Source: Acidovorax sp. SUPP3334
Lineage (GTDB): Bacteria > Pseudomonadota > Gammaproteobacteria > Burkholderiales > Burkholderiaceae_C
Reading direction: 5' to 3'
DNA: 64,000 nt
Assembly (NCBI RefSeq): GCF_030159055.1
Contig: NZ_BQXQ01000003.1
Coordinates: 62,001 to 126,000 of the forward strand
Part shown: in pieces, positions 8,943 through 18,730 of the stretch
Layout: each line of letters starts with the position of its first letter
Numbering within the stretch: position 1 is the first letter of the stretch
Translations under genes and position numbers: made by a program
Notes under the pieces: generated by a model
What the model was told of the DNA's origin: nothing
Database searches by the model: none
What the model saw: only the letters and a program-made list of their open reading frames with translations

Positions 8943-9120
8943 GCCGGTGCGATGGTTGCCAGCCAGGCCCGGGGGGCAGGGCGTCGAAGGCATGGCGGCG
9001 TCGGCATGCCCGGCTCGAAATCGGACGTCGTTCATGGTGGCGAGCATAGCGGCGGTGGACGATGTCGCACCCTGTGACCGTTGCACGGTTTTGCGCATAT
9101 TCAAACGCATTTCGGTCGCT

Positions 9121-9148
9121 TGGACAGCCCATGAGCTCCCGGTAGATT
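9121..9148 (+). promoter_or_regulatory. Candidate sigma-70 promoter of an orphan transcript
   Basis: TGGACA (9121-9126) and TAGATT (9143-9148) are separated by 16 bases. No plus-strand gene follows before the terminator at 9263-9289, so the promoter would drive a short untranslated RNA. Confidence 0.4.
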
Positions 9149-9154
9149 CGCTTT

Positions 9155-9289
9155 TGAGCCCAGTGCCCCTGCCGCACATCCGCCACCCGCAGCCCTTTTT
9201 TCACCCCTTGGGTTGCGGGTTGCCAGCGCCGATCCAGTTTTTGTCAGTAGGGGGTCTCTTTCAAGCCCGCCGCGTGCGGGCTTCTTTTT
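9155..9289 (+). ncRNA. Candidate small RNA bounded by promoter and terminator
   Basis: A transcript starting near 9155 and ending at the terminator would be about 135 nt. It contains a second internal hairpin, CCCGCA-(N)-TGCGGG with flanking CCC/GGG near 9188-9220, and no open frame with a ribosome site. The nearest plus-strand gene upstream ends at 8579 and a minus-strand gene intervenes, so the terminator is otherwise unexplained. I could not match it to 6S or another known RNA. Confidence 0.4.
9263..9289 (+). terminator. Strong rho-independent terminator without an upstream gene
   Basis: AAGCCCGC (9263-9270) pairs with GCGGGCTT (9276-9283) over a five-base loop and is followed by CTTTTT. 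No annotated plus-strand gene ends nearby. Confidence 0.8.
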
Positions 9290-9360
9290 GTTCGGCGAAT
9301 GAGGGGGCGCCAGGCATTTTGGCATTTTCGCCCGCCACCGCAGTATTCATTAGGTGGTGA

Positions 9361-9377
9361 GCTATCAAAAATATAGC
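9361..9377. repeat. Intergenic GCTAT-N7-ATAGC repeat, copy 2
   Basis: GCTAT (9361-9365), seven A/T-rich bases, ATAGC (9373-9377). It lies between the candidate sRNA and the ROK gene. Confidence 0.8.
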
Positions 9378-9537
9378 AAGCCGGTGCTTGGCAGGCGCCC
9401 CGCATGCAGCGGCACTCCCATGCATTGCGGCCCCGTCCGACGCCGAAGGGCGTCTTGGCTGACGAGAGCGTGCTTGCGGTCGAGCCACCATCGCCGGGTC
9501 GCCCGCGCCGCGGGCCCGAACCAGGACCAGGGAGCCC

Positions 9538-10644
9538 ATGGCATCCAAAGACAAAGCCGCCGACGTGGCCGTGAGTGAGAAAGAAGAAAAGGCGCAGCGC
9601 CAGCTGTGCGTACTGGGGCCGCATGGCGATCTGGAACTGGAGTCCGTCACCATCGACGGCTACAGCCTGGAACTGCGCGATGGCGACGGTTTCGTCGGCG
9701 ACAACGCCAGCCGCACCGCATTTCGCGAAATGCTCGATGCCTGGCGCAAGCTCTACGCCGACATGGTCGGCAAGGACCCGCTGGGCGGCAAGCCCACGCG
9801 CGAAATCAGCAAGCAGCGCCTGGACGAACTGCTGGAAAAAGACGGCATCGGTGCCCGTGCCATCGAAGCCGCCTCGGAGGATTACGCGCTGCAACTCGCC
9901 CACGTGGTGCAGTGCTTCATCAAGCACAAGACCTGGCGCGGTGTGAAGCGCGTGATCATCGGCGGCGGGTTTCACCAGAGCGAAGTGGGCGAACGGGCCA
10001 TCGCCCGCGCGGCCGAAATCCTCAAGAAGGGAAAAACGCAGGTCGAGCTGCGCACGCTGCACCACCATGCGGACGAGGGCGGGCTGATCGGCTGGGTGCA
10101 CCTGGCGCCCCCCGCGTTGCTGCAAAGCTACGACGCCATCCTGGCAGTGGACATCGGCGGCACCAACGTGCGCTGCGGCATCGTGCAGACCCACCTGCAC
10201 AGTGCCCCCGACATGTCCAAGGCCGAGGTGGTGATCCGCGAGAAATGGGGCCACGCCGACGACGCCCCCAAGCGCGATGAACTGGTCGAGGGCATCGCCG
10301 AGATGCTGGAAGACCTGGTCGGCTATGCCGAGAAGAAGAACATTCGCCTTGCCCCTTACGTGGGCGTGGCCTGCCCGGGCCTGGTGTGCGAGGACGGCTC
10401 GCTGGCAGGCGGCACGCAGAACCTGCCGGGCAATTGGGAGAGCATTCGCTTTCACCTGCCGCGCGACCTGTGCGAGCGGTTGCCGTATATCGGCCAGGGC
10501 CGCACCCAGGTCTGCCTGCACAACGACGCGGTCGTGCAGGGCCTGTCGGAGTTGCCCTTCACCACCGACGTGAAGCACTGGGCCGTGCTCACGGTGGGCA
10601 CGGGCCTCGGCAATGCCAGCTATACCAACCGCCAGGGCGCTTGA
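9538..10644 (+). CDS. ROK-family sugar kinase-like protein with unusual domain order
   Basis: A 368-residue cytoplasmic protein. The phosphate-binding DIGGTN motif of ROK kinases lies at residues 205-210 rather than near the N-terminus, followed by VACPGLVCEDG, NLPGNW and a C-terminal VGTGLGNASYTN. The CxCGxxGC zinc motif and the GEIGH region that should follow are absent because the chain ends there. Residues 139-192 (IIGGGF, then ADEGGLIGWVHLA) resemble the usual ROK C-terminal subdomain, so the order looks circularly permuted. The first 130 residues are charged and unrecognised. A glucokinase/GlcNAc kinase activity is uncertain; a regulator is possible. The Shine-Dalgarno site CAGGGAG lies just before the ATG. 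Confidence 0.7.
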   Translation: MASKDKAADVAVSEKEEKAQRQLCVLGPHGDLELESVTIDGYSLELRDGDGFVGDNASRTAFREMLDAWRKLYADMVGKDPLGGKPTREISKQRLDELLEKDGIGARAIEAASEDYALQLAHVVQCFIKHKTWRGVKRVIIGGGFHQSEVGERAIARAAEILKKGKTQVELRTLHHHADEGGLIGWVHLAPPALLQSYDAILAVDIGGTNVRCGIVQTHLHSAPDMSKAEVVIREKWGHADDAPKRDELVEGIAEMLEDLVGYAEKKNIRLAPYVGVACPGLVCEDGSLAGGTQNLPGNWESIRFHLPRDLCERLPYIGQGRTQVCLHNDAVVQGLSELPFTTDVKHWAVLTVGTGLGNASYTNRQGA

Positions 10645-10787
10645 TCGACCCGCGACCGGCGCTACGGCGGTCCTTTTCGGGTGGCCGGCCAAGGGGGCGG
10701 CGCGTTGCGGCGGACCGCCAGCGCAGCGCGGCCGGCGCCGCCGGGCCGCCCGATGGCGCACACGGTGCCCAGCCATGCCCCGAAACC

Positions 10788-10793
10788 TATAAT
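10788..10793 (+). promoter_or_regulatory. Candidate -10 element of alaS promoter
   Basis: A perfect TATAAT hexamer 87 bases before the alaS ATG. The -35 at the right distance is poor, so the promoter may depend on other contacts. Confidence 0.45.
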
Positions 10794-10879
10794 CGACGTC
10801 CCCAGCCTCGCCGGCCCACACGTGCCTTCACGTGCGTTCACTTGCGTTGAGGCACCTCGGCACCCCACCAGATTCCAAG

Positions 10880-13504
10880 ATGAGCCAGCCCACTTCCAGC
10901 GTCGCAGACATTCGCAAGACCTTCCTTGATTTCTTCGCATCGAAGGGCCACACCATCGTCCCGTCGAGCCCGCTCGTGCCGGGCAACGACCCGACGCTGA
11001 TGTTCACGAACTCGGGCATGGTGCAGTTCAAGGACGTGTTCCTGGGCACCGACAAGCGGCCCTATCGGCGCGCCACGTCCGTCCAGGCGTGCCTGAGGGC
11101 CGGCGGCAAGCACAACGACCTGGAAAACGTGGGCTACACCGCGCGCCACCACACGTTCTTCGAGATGCTGGGCAACTGGAGTTTTGGCGACTACTTCAAA
11201 CGCGAATCGCTGAAGTGGGCCTGGGAGCTGCTGACCGAGGTGTACAAGCTGCCCGCAGAGCGCCTGCTGGCCACCGTCTATGAAGAAGACGACGAGGCCT
11301 ACGACATCTGGACCAAGGAGATCGGCCTGCCCCCTGAGCGCGTGATCCGCATCGGCGACAACAAGGGCGGCCGCTACAAGTCCGACAACTTCTGGATGAT
11401 GGCCGACACCGGCCCCTGTGGCCCGTGCAGCGAAATCTTCTACGACCACGGCCCCGAAATTCCCGGTGGCCCGCCCGGCAGCCCCGATGAAGACGGCGAC
11501 CGCTTCATCGAAATCTGGAACAACGTGTTCATGCAGTTCGACATGGCAGAAGACGGCTCCGTCAAGCCGCTGCCCGCGCCCTGCGTGGACACCGGCATGG
11601 GTCTGGAGCGCCTGGCCGCCATTCTTCAGCACGTGCACAGCAACTACCAGATCGACCTGTTCGACGCGCTCATCAAGGCCGCTGGACGCGAGACGCACAC
11701 GGCCGATTTGACCAACCCTTCGCTGAAGGTGATCGCCGACCACATCCGCGCCACCTCGTTCCTGATCGTGGACGGCGTGCTGCCGAGCAACGAAGGCCGC
11801 GGCTATGTCGAACGCCGCATCGTGCGCCGCGCCATCCGCCACGGCTACAAGCTGGGCCAGAAGACGCCGTTCTTCCACAAGCTGGTCAAGGACCTGGCGC
11901 AGCAGATGGGCGATGCCTACCCCAAGCTGCGCGAACAAGAACAGCGCATCACCGAGGTGCTCAAGGCCGAGGAAGAGCGTTTCTTCGAAACGCTGGCCAA
12001 CGGGATGGAAATCCTGGACGCAGCCCTGTCCGGCGGCGCAACCGTGCTGCCCGGCGACGTGGCCTTCAAGCTGCATGACACCTACGGCTTTCCGCTCGAC
12101 CTCTCGGCCGACGTGTGCCGCGAGCGCGGCGTGACGGTCGATGAAGCCGGCTTCGCCGCCGCCATGGACAAGCAGAAAGCCCAGGCGCGTGCTGCCGGCA
12201 AATTCAAGATGGACCGCGCCCTCGAGTACACGGGCGACCTTAACCGCTTCACCGGCTACGAGCGCCTGGCGGAAAGCGCCAGGATCACGGCCATCTACGT
12301 GGACGGTGTGAGCGCTACTGCCCTGAACGCGGGGCAGGAGGGCATCGTGGTGCTCGACACCACGCCGTTCTATGCCGAAAGCGGCGGCCAGGTGGGCGAC
12401 CAGGGCGTGATCAGCAGCGGCGAAGCCCGCTTCGCGGTGGACGACACGCTCAAGATCCGGGCCGATGTGTACGGCCACCATGGCCGCCTGGCGGCCGGCA
12501 CCCTGAACGTGGGCGATGCGGTCACCGCCGAGGTGGATACCGCCCTGCGCGCTGCCACCATGCGCAACCATTCGGTCACCCACCTGATGCACAAGGCCCT
12601 GCGCGAAGTGCTGGGCAGCCATGTCCAGCAAAAGGGATCGCTGGTCAATGCCGAGCGCACGCGCTTCGACTTCGCCCATGGCGCTCCGGTGACGGATGCG
12701 CAGATTCGCGAGATCGAGCGCCGCGTGAACGAAGAAATACTTGCCAACACCGCGACCGGCGCGAAGGTGATGGACATTGAATCGGCCCAGAAAACGGGCG
12801 CCATGATGCTGTTCGGCGAGAAGTACGGCGAAAACGTGCGCGTGCTGGACATCGGTTCCAGCCGCGAACTGTGCGGCGGCACCCACGTGGCGCGCACCGG
12901 CGACATCGGCCTGTTCAAGGTCGTGGCCGAAGGCGGCGTGGCGGCAGGGGTGCGCCGCATCGAAGCCGTCACCGGCAGCAATGCGCTGGCGTACCTGCAG
13001 CAGCTGGAGGACACCGTGACCCGCGCGGCCAGCGTGCTCAAGGCGCCCGTGACCGAGCTGACCGGCCGCATCGGCCAGGCGCTGGACCAGGTGAAGGTGC
13101 TGGAGCGTGAAGTGGCTGCTCTCAAAGGCAAGCTCGCGTCCGCCCAGGGCGACGAAATGCTGGCCCAGGCGGTGGACATCAACGGCGTGAAGCTGCTGGC
13201 GGCCCAACTCCCGGGCGCGGACGCCAAGACGCTGCGCGACACCATGGACAAGCTCAAGGACAAGCTCAAGTCCGCCGTGATCGTGCTGGCCGCCGCCGAT
13301 GGCGACAAGGTGCAACTGGCGGCGGGTGTCACGGCCGACAGCGTGGGCAAGGTCAAGGCCGGCGAGCTGGTCAATTTCGTGGCCCAGCAGGTCGGCGGCA
13401 AGGGCGGCGGCAAGGCCGACATGGCCATGGCCGGCGGCACCAATGCCGCTGCGCTGCCTGCGGCGCTGGCGTCGGTGCAGGCGTGGGTGGCTGAGCGCCT
13501 CTGA
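10880..13504 (+). CDS. alaS: Alanine-tRNA ligase
   Basis: An 874-residue class II synthetase that charges tRNA-Ala and edits Ser/Gly mischarges. The catalytic core starts at [14 protein letters not shown], with motif 2 in [19 protein letters not shown] near residues 88-106. The editing domain has the zinc-binding HSVTHLMH (about 565) and [11 protein letters not shown] (about 665), followed by the DHHA1 C-terminal domain. The ATG at 10880 is preferred over the in-frame codon 16 triplets upstream because the family starts [15 protein letters not shown] here. A strong terminator follows the stop by about 25 bases, so it is probably monocistronic. Confidence 0.97.
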   Translation: MSQPTSSVADIRKTFLDFFASKGHTIVPSSPLVPGNDPTLMFTNSGMVQFKDVFLGTDKRPYRRATSVQACLRAGGKHNDLENVGYTARHHTFFEMLGNWSFGDYFKRESLKWAWELLTEVYKLPAERLLATVYEEDDEAYDIWTKEIGLPPERVIRIGDNKGGRYKSDNFWMMADTGPCGPCSEIFYDHGPEIPGGPPGSPDEDGDRFIEIWNNVFMQFDMAEDGSVKPLPAPCVDTGMGLERLAAILQHVHSNYQIDLFDALIKAAGRETHTADLTNPSLKVIADHIRATSFLIVDGVLPSNEGRGYVERRIVRRAIRHGYKLGQKTPFFHKLVKDLAQQMGDAYPKLREQEQRITEVLKAEEERFFETLANGMEILDAALSGGATVLPGDVAFKLHDTYGFPLDLSADVCRERGVTVDEAGFAAAMDKQKAQARAAGKFKMDRALEYTGDLNRFTGYERLAESARITAIYVDGVSATALNAGQEGIVVLDTTPFYAESGGQVGDQGVISSGEARFAVDDTLKIRADVYGHHGRLAAGTLNVGDAVTAEVDTALRAATMRNHSVTHLMHKALREVLGSHVQQKGSLVNAERTRFDFAHGAPVTDAQIREIERRVNEEILANTATGAKVMDIESAQKTGAMMLFGEKYGENVRVLDIGSSRELCGGTHVARTGDIGLFKVVAEGGVAAGVRRIEAVTGSNALAYLQQLEDTVTRAASVLKAPVTELTGRIGQALDQVKVLEREVAALKGKLASAQGDEMLAQAVDINGVKLLAAQLPGADAKTLRDTMDKLKDKLKSAVIVLAAADGDKVQLAAGVTADSVGKVKAGELVNFVAQQVGGKGGGKADMAMAGGTNAAALPAALASVQAWVAERL

Positions 13505-13524
13505 CCAGACTGCGACAGGTTGCG

Positions 13525-13566
13525 AAAAGGCCGGTCAGCCCATTGGGGCTGACCGGCCTTTTTTTG
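13525..13566 (+). terminator. Rho-independent terminator of alaS
   Basis: A 15-bp perfect stem (13527-13541 with 13546-13560, including GGCCGGTCAGCC) closes a four-base loop and leads into a run of seven T residues. It is the strongest hairpin in the window. Confidence 0.93.
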
Positions 13567-13639
13567 GTGGGATGCGCAGCGTGTCGAGCGCCGTCGCACC
13601 GCAAAGCGGTCCCGGCTTTCGGCCGGTGCCCGCTGCCCG

Positions 13640-14689
13640 CTAGAACAGTTCCACGTCGTCGTTGGCCACCTTGGTGTGCAGATGGCCCTGGTCGATCAGC
13701 TCGTCGTAGTAGCAGACGCGGTTGCGGCCGTTTTCCTTGGCGAAATAAAGCGCCTGGTCGGCCTGGCCCAGGATTTCGACCGGCGCGCCGCGCTCGGTGC
13801 ACACGAAGCCCAGGCTCACCGTCACCTGGCCGACCTGTGGAAAGTCGTACTCCTGCACGGCAAGGCGGAAGCGATTGAACACCTTGTGCGCAGTGGAGAG
13901 GGTCGTCGAGCGCAGCAGCACCACGAACTCTTCGCCGCCGAAGCGGAAGATGCGGTCGTGGCTGCGAAACGATGAGCGAAGGATGTTGGCGATCAGGATC
14001 AGCACTTCGTCGCCGTACAAGTGCCCGAAACGGTCGTTGACCTGCTTGAAGTGGTCGATGTCCACCACCGCCAGCCACTGCTGCAGCGGCTCGCTCGTGT
14101 CGGCGCCTTCGCCCTCCGCCAGCATTTCGGCCGCGGAGGCGATGCGCACGCTGCCCGACACCCCGGCGCGGCGGGCGAATTGCTCGTCGAAGGTCTTGCG
14201 GTTGAACAGCCCCGTGAGCGCGTCGCGCTCGCTGTAATCCAGCAGGCTCTGGTAGTTCTGGTACACGTAGAAAACGCTCTGGATCACGTCCAGCTTGTGG
14301 GCCGAAAACGCGCGGGTCTGCGTGACCTCGATGCACGCGTGCACCTCGTCGTGCATCCAGACAGGCATCCACAGCGTGTGCTCGCCCTTGCGCCGCGATT
14401 GCAGCGCGCTGCGCTCTTTCTGGACGATGCATTCGTTCAGCGCGGCATATTCGGTGAGCAGTTCACGCCGCGGGTCAGCCGCCGCTTCGGAGTTGGTCGA
14501 AACCATCTGGCCCTGGTCGCACCAGGTGCGGGGCCGCACGTAGGCCACGCCGTTGTCGCTGAAAATTTCCAGCGCTCGCACCGCCTTGATCGAAGGCAGC
14601 TTCTGCAGCGTGGAGAGCACCGACACCTCCAGGCGCAGATGGTCGCGGTGGCCGGTCATTTCGACCAGGTTGTCGAGAATGGGCTTCAT
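13640..14689 (-). CDS. Diguanylate cyclase with GAF-like sensory N-terminus
   Basis: A 349-residue protein predicted to make cyclic-di-GMP from two GTP. The GGDEF domain occupies roughly residues 150-335, starting at DALTGLFNRKTF; GGEEF is at 251-255 and an intact inhibitory RxxD site (RSHD) sits five residues before it, so product inhibition should be retained. Residues 1-140 have no membrane segment and look like a small cytosolic sensor domain (GAF-like, with EIFSDNGVAYVRPRTW). An unusual acidic insertion (about 185-202) separates the first strand of the GGDEF core from VVDIDHFKQVND. It converges on alaS and lies after trmB on the same strand. Confidence 0.9.
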   Translation of the reverse strand: MKPILDNLVEMTGHRDHLRLEVSVLSTLQKLPSIKAVRALEIFSDNGVAYVRPRTWCDQGQMVSTNSEAAADPRRELLTEYAALNECIVQKERSALQSRRKGEHTLWMPVWMHDEVHACIEVTQTRAFSAHKLDVIQSVFYVYQNYQSLLDYSERDALTGLFNRKTFDEQFARRAGVSGSVRIASAAEMLAEGEGADTSEPLQQWLAVVDIDHFKQVNDRFGHLYGDEVLILIANILRSSFRSHDRIFRFGGEEFVVLLRSTTLSTAHKVFNRFRLAVQEYDFPQVGQVTVSLGFVCTERGAPVEILGQADQALYFAKENGRNRVCYYDELIDQGHLHTKVANDDVELF

Positions 14690-14725
14690 GGAGGCGTCGG
14701 TTCTGCGGTCATGCGATCAATGCGA

Positions 14726-15493
14726 TCAACTCCGGCGCACGAACACCACGTCCCACACGCCGTGTCCCAGGCGCAGGCCGCGGTTTTCGAACTTGGTGAG
14801 CGGGCGGTATTCCGGCTGCGGTGCGTAGGCTTGCGCGGTGTTGGCCAGTTGCGGCTCGGCCGACAGCACCTCGAGCATCTGCTCGGCATAAGGCTGCCAG
14901 TCGGTGGCGCAATGCAGATAGCCGCCCGGCTTGAGCCGCGCGGCCAGCTTGGCCACCAGCGGCGGCTGGATCAGCCGGCGCTTGTTGTGCTTGGTCTTGT
15001 GCCAGGGGTCGGGAAAGAAGATGTGAACCCCGTCCAGGGTGCCGGGCGGCACCATGTGGTCGATTACCTCGACCGCGTCGTGCTGAAGGATGCGGATGTT
15101 GGCCAGGCCCTGCTCGCCGATGCGCTTGAGCAGTGCGCCCACGCCGGGCTCATGCACTTCGCAGCACAGGAAGTCGTCCTGCGGGCGAACGCTGGCGATG
15201 TGGGCCGTTGCCTCGCCCATGCCGAAACCGATCTCCAGCACCAGGGGCGCGGTGCGGCCGAACACGGCCGGGGCATCGATGGGCCGGGGCGAATAGTCCA
15301 GCACGAAGCGCGGTCCCAGTTCTTCGAAGGCCTTGGCCTGCCCGGTGGTGGTGCGGCCCGCGCGGCGCACGTAGCTCTTGATGGTCTTGGGATAGGGAAC
15401 GTCGGCGGGGGCTCCGCCGCCCGCGCGCGCGGGGCGCGGCTCGGGAGGATTCGTAGGGCCGGCATCGGCCAGGGGGAAGTGCGTTTCTGTCAC
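14726..15493 (-). CDS. trmB: tRNA (guanine-N7-)-methyltransferase
   Basis: A class I SAM methyltransferase that makes m7G46 in tRNA. The SAM-binding motif [11 protein letters not shown] is followed by [15 protein letters not shown] and the family signature [19 protein letters not shown]; the C-terminal [14 protein letters not shown] block is also typical. I chose the GTG at 15493 because it overlaps the gluQ stop as GTGA, giving 255 residues; an ATG at 15520 (264 residues) inside gluQ is the alternative. The first 45 residues are a low-complexity Pro/Ala extension. Confidence 0.93.
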   Translation of the reverse strand: MTETHFPLADAGPTNPPEPRPARAGGGAPADVPYPKTIKSYVRRAGRTTTGQAKAFEELGPRFVLDYSPRPIDAPAVFGRTAPLVLEIGFGMGEATAHIASVRPQDDFLCCEVHEPGVGALLKRIGEQGLANIRILQHDAVEVIDHMVPPGTLDGVHIFFPDPWHKTKHNKRRLIQPPLVAKLAARLKPGGYLHCATDWQPYAEQMLEVLSAEPQLANTAQAYAPQPEYRPLTKFENRGLRLGHGVWDVVFVRRS

Positions 15494-16473
15494 GGTGAGC
15501 GATTGTAGATTCGGGACCATGCTTGCGCCCACAGCGCCAGCGCATCACCGATGGGGGTGTCGTTTGGCCGCACCAGTGGCGCAAGGCCCAGGGTTTTCGC
15601 CGCCGCCGACAGCACCTTGACCGGCTCGCGCGTATCCAGCGCCGGCGCGCCATGTTGTTTGGACAGCTTGGCGCCATCCTCCGCGTACACCAGCGGCGCA
15701 TGAAGATAGCTCGGCGTGGGCGCTCCCAGCGCCTTTTGCAGCAGGATCTGGCGTGGCGTGTTGTCGGCCAGGTCTTCCCCGCGCACGACGTGGGTGACGG
15801 CCTGGTCTGCATCGTCCACCACGACAGCCAGTTGGTAGGCCCACAGGCCATCGGCCCGGCGAAGCACGAAGTCTCCGACGGCACGGGCCACATCCTGCGA
15901 CTGCAGGCCCAGCCGGCGGTCTTCCCACATCACGCCTTCTCGCGATGCCGAAGCGCCCGTGCCACGCCCGCAAGGGGTGCCGTGCACCGGCAATTTTTTC
16001 TGAATTTCCGATGAGCGGAATCGCCAGGATCGCGCCGTGCGGCCTTGCAAACCGGCGCGGCAGGTGCCGGGGTAGGGCAGCTCGACATTGGGCTGGCGCA
16101 CATGGCCCAGCCGGGCCTGAACCTGTTCGATATCGCTGCGGGAGCAGGCGCAGGGGTAGGCCTGGTTTTGTACCAGCAGCCGCTCCAGCGCCTGCTGGTA
16201 CAGCGCGCCGCGCCGCGACTGCCACTGCACCGGCCCATCCGGCAGCAGGCCGCAATCGGCCAATTGGGAAAGGATCACCGCATCGGCGCCCGGCGCACAG
16301 CGCGGTGTGTCGATGTCTTCGATGCGCACCAGCCACTGTCCGCCGTTCACGCCCGGGGCCGTGCGTGCGTCCAGCCAGCTGGCCAGCGCCGCGACCAGCG
16401 AGCCTGCATGCAGCGGGCCGGTGGGCGACGGCGCGAAACGGCCGACGTAGCGGTGCGGTAAGCCAGGTGTCAT
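15490..16473 (-). CDS. gluQ: Glutamyl-Q tRNA(Asp) synthetase
   Basis: A 327-residue paralogue of glutamyl-tRNA synthetase lacking the anticodon-binding domain; it attaches glutamate to queuosine in tRNA-Asp. The class I HIGH-equivalent is in [15 protein letters not shown] near the N-terminus and the KMSKS-equivalent is [11 protein letters not shown] near residue 255. Four zinc-ligand candidates (YPCACSR and YPGTC) are present as in GluQ proteins. Its ATG overlaps the stop of the upstream flavoprotein gene (ATGA at 16470-16473) and its stop overlaps the trmB start, so three genes are translationally linked. Confidence 0.93.
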   Translation of the reverse strand: MTPGLPHRYVGRFAPSPTGPLHAGSLVAALASWLDARTAPGVNGGQWLVRIEDIDTPRCAPGADAVILSQLADCGLLPDGPVQWQSRRGALYQQALERLLVQNQAYPCACSRSDIEQVQARLGHVRQPNVELPYPGTCRAGLQGRTARSWRFRSSEIQKKLPVHGTPCGRGTGASASREGVMWEDRRLGLQSQDVARAVGDFVLRRADGLWAYQLAVVVDDADQAVTHVVRGEDLADNTPRQILLQKALGAPTPSYLHAPLVYAEDGAKLSKQHGAPALDTREPVKVLSAAAKTLGLAPLVRPNDTPIGDALALWAQAWSRIYNRSP

Positions 16474-17600
16474 GCCACGGCGAGCGCGAGTTCCAGTCCG
16501 GACACGAACGCATCTTCCAAACGGTGGCCCAGGCACCAGTCGCCGCACAGGCCGATGCCGGCGCTGGCGTCCCACAGATGCGAGCGGGCCAGGGGCGCCA
16601 CGGTCTGCGCGTAGCGCCACCGGCAGACCTGCGCGTGGGCAGGCTCGGCGCGGATGCCGGTCACTTCGGAGAACGCTTTCATGAGCTTGGCCTGCACCCG
16701 CGCTTCGTCGTCTTCCAGGTGTTCCTGCGACCATGCGGGGCTGGCCTGCACAGTCCAGCGCTCCACCGGGCCCCGGCCGGGCTTGGAGGATTCGCGTGCC
16801 AGCCAGGCGATGCGGTGGTGCGTGCTGCGGGCGGCATTCCACTGCGGCCCCAAGGTGGTGAGCCCAGGGCGCACAGCCTGCGGAAACGCCAGCATGAGGG
16901 TCCAGCAGGGCGCGATGGTGACGCCAGCCAGCGGCTGGTGCAGCGATGGGGCGATGTCGTTGCCGCAGGCCTGCAACAGCGCCAGCGCGGGCACCGAAGG
17001 CTGGGCCAGCAGCACGGCATCGAAGCCGGCATGCACCTGGGTGCCGCCATCGGAGGTTTCGGTGCGCAGCTGCCAGCGTGTGCCGTCCATGGCATCGCGC
17101 TCGATGCGGGCGACGCGCTGGCCCGTGTGCAGCCGGCCTGCCTGCGACAGCGGGCGCGCCCAGGCATCCACCAGCGACTGCATGCCCGGGCTGGCCACCC
17201 AATGCGGCTCGCCCGGCGGGGGCGACGCGGCGGCCACGCGGCCTGCGGCGTCCAGCACGCGCACGGTGTTGGCGCTCCATGGCCGGCACAGGCCGGGCAC
17301 GGTTTCGAGTGCCTGGGTAAAGCGCGCGTCGCGCACGGTGAAATATTGGGCGCCGGCATCGAAGCTGCCGAAGGCGGTGTCCAGCGTTGTCGTGCGCCCG
17401 CCGGCATGCGGCGACTTTTCGAACACGGTGACTTCATGGCCCGCCTGCACCAGCGTGCGGGCGCACGCGATGCCCGCCATGCCCGCGCCGATGACGGCGA
17501 ACCGCCGCGGGGAGGCGGGCGGCAGGGGGGCGGGGGAAGGGGTTTCGGCGGCGGAGCTGCGTCGCAGCCGTTGCTTGGATCGTTGGGCAGGTGATGGCAT
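16470..17600 (-). CDS. FAD-dependent amine-oxidase/renalase-like oxidoreductase
   Basis: A 376-residue flavoprotein. The FAD-binding Rossmann motif [17 protein letters not shown] sits at about residues 34-50, followed by [14 protein letters not shown]; a C-terminal [21 protein letters not shown] segment closes the FAD site. [15 protein letters not shown] is typical of the bacterial renalase-like group. The first 30 residues are a Ser/Pro linker and not a signal peptide. Its substrate is not known. It starts the gluQ-trmB transcript. Confidence 0.85.
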   Translation of the reverse strand: MPSPAQRSKQRLRRSSAAETPSPAPLPPASPRRFAVIGAGMAGIACARTLVQAGHEVTVFEKSPHAGGRTTTLDTAFGSFDAGAQYFTVRDARFTQALETVPGLCRPWSANTVRVLDAAGRVAAASPPPGEPHWVASPGMQSLVDAWARPLSQAGRLHTGQRVARIERDAMDGTRWQLRTETSDGGTQVHAGFDAVLLAQPSVPALALLQACGNDIAPSLHQPLAGVTIAPCWTLMLAFPQAVRPGLTTLGPQWNAARSTHHRIAWLARESSKPGRGPVERWTVQASPAWSQEHLEDDEARVQAKLMKAFSEVTGIRAEPAHAQVCRWRYAQTVAPLARSHLWDASAGIGLCGDWCLGHRLEDAFVSGLELALAVA

Positions 17601-17687
17601 GGGCCGGGCCTTTCGGAAGCGAAGTTCAGGAGCAGGAAAACAAGGCCCACTCTACACGCGCGGCCGTTCGCCGCGCGGCTTGAACGG

Positions 17688-18626
17688 CTAGAAATGATGA
17701 TGGTTTTCGAGCAGTGCCTTGCGCGTGGCGGGGCTTTGCAGCTGCGACAGCCACCATTGCAGCGCCCGCCCCGGCGCGCTGTGGCCGGGGCCGCCCCACA
17801 CGTAATGCACCGGCACGCTGCGGGCGGCCCGCGCCACCTTGCGGGTCACCAGCCGGCCGGCCTGCAGGTACGGACGCGCCATGGGCTCCGGCAGGAAGCC
17901 GCCGCCCAGGCCCCTCAACTGCGCCTGCAGCTTGGCCTGCATGCTGTCCACGGTGAACACGTCCTGACCGCCCAGCAGCCCCATGGTGACGCTGCCGCGC
18001 TGGGCGGAATCGGCCACGGCCACCGCACGGTGCTCGCGCAGCACGGAATCGGTGATGGGCTCGGGCGCCTCGGCCAGCGGATGGTGGGGCGCGATGGCGT
18101 ACAGAAATTCCAGGTGGCCCATCTCGATCTGCTGCAGGCCCGACACGTTGGAGCCGTTCACGGCCACGCCGATGGCAAGGTCCGCCCGTCCCGAGGTGAG
18201 CATTTCCAGCGTGCCCGACAGGATGCCTGTGCGCAGCTTGAGGCGGGTAGGGGGCTGCAGCGCGTAGAACGCCTCGGTCAGTTCCAGCAGGGTCGTGGGC
18301 GAGATGATGCCGTCCACGCTGATCGTCAGCTGCGGCTCCCAGCCGGTCGCCACGCGGCGCACCCGGTTCGCCACCGCGTCCACCTCTTCCAGCAGCCGGG
18401 CGCCTTCGCGCAGCAGTTCCGAGCCGGCTTCGGTCGGGCGTGCCTGGCGGGCGCTGCGGTCGAACAGCAGCACGTCCAGCGCATCCTCGATCTGGCGCAC
18501 GCGGTACGTCAGGGCGCTAGGCACCAGCCCCAGCCGCCGCGCGGCCGCCGCGAAACTGCCGGTGTCCGCAATCACCTGCAGCATGGCCAGGCTGTCGGGA
18601 GTGAGCGCATCGCGGGCGTTTTGCAT
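17688..18626 (-). CDS. LysR-family transcriptional regulator
   Basis: A 312-residue LysR protein, with the winged helix-turn-helix in residues 10-70 (ADTGSFAAAARRLGLVPSALTYRVRQIE) and a full effector domain (about 95-300). It is divergent from the pirin gene 104 bases away, the classical arrangement for a LysR protein controlling the neighbour. A perfect 6-3-6 inverted repeat lies 18 bases before its start codon. Likely targets are the pirin-flavodoxin-OsmC-pirin genes. Confidence 0.9.
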   Translation of the reverse strand: MQNARDALTPDSLAMLQVIADTGSFAAAARRLGLVPSALTYRVRQIEDALDVLLFDRSARQARPTEAGSELLREGARLLEEVDAVANRVRRVATGWEPQLTISVDGIISPTTLLELTEAFYALQPPTRLKLRTGILSGTLEMLTSGRADLAIGVAVNGSNVSGLQQIEMGHLEFLYAIAPHHPLAEAPEPITDSVLREHRAVAVADSAQRGSVTMGLLGGQDVFTVDSMQAKLQAQLRGLGGGFLPEPMARPYLQAGRLVTRKVARAARSVPVHYVWGGPGHSAPGRALQWWLSQLQSPATRKALLENHHHF

Positions 18627-18643
18627 GGTGGGGTGGTCGAGAG

Positions 18644-18658
18644 TTCAAACGTTTTGAA
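18644..18658. promoter_or_regulatory. Inverted repeat between divergent lysR and pirin genes
   Basis: TTCAAA (18644-18649) and TTTGAA (18653-18658) flank CGT. It lies 18 bases from the lysR start and about 73 bases from the pirin start, a plausible LysR autoregulatory site. Confidence 0.5.
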
Positions 18659-18730
18659 TGATGCCTTCAATCGGATTGGCTGCGCAAGCGCAGGTCTGCT
18701 TCTACAGTCCCCCATCGAAGGAGCGCGCCC

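Larger units (their letters stand above)
8943..9537. other. 595-bp intergenic region with no protein gene; candidate sRNA
   Basis: No open frame here has plausible coding character. The region holds the leader of the cytochrome gene, a plus-strand promoter/terminator pair (9121-9289), one copy of the 17-bp repeat (9361-9377) and the promoter region of the ROK gene. Confidence 0.6.

Noticed and set aside
9155-9289. 6S RNA at the orphan terminator
   Set aside because: Length is short and I could not align the conserved open-bubble arms with confidence; kept as an unnamed candidate sRNA.
10838-13315. 825-codon minus-strand frame opposite alaS
   Set aside because: alaS is unmistakable on the plus strand and the antisense product shows no domain, only shadow composition.
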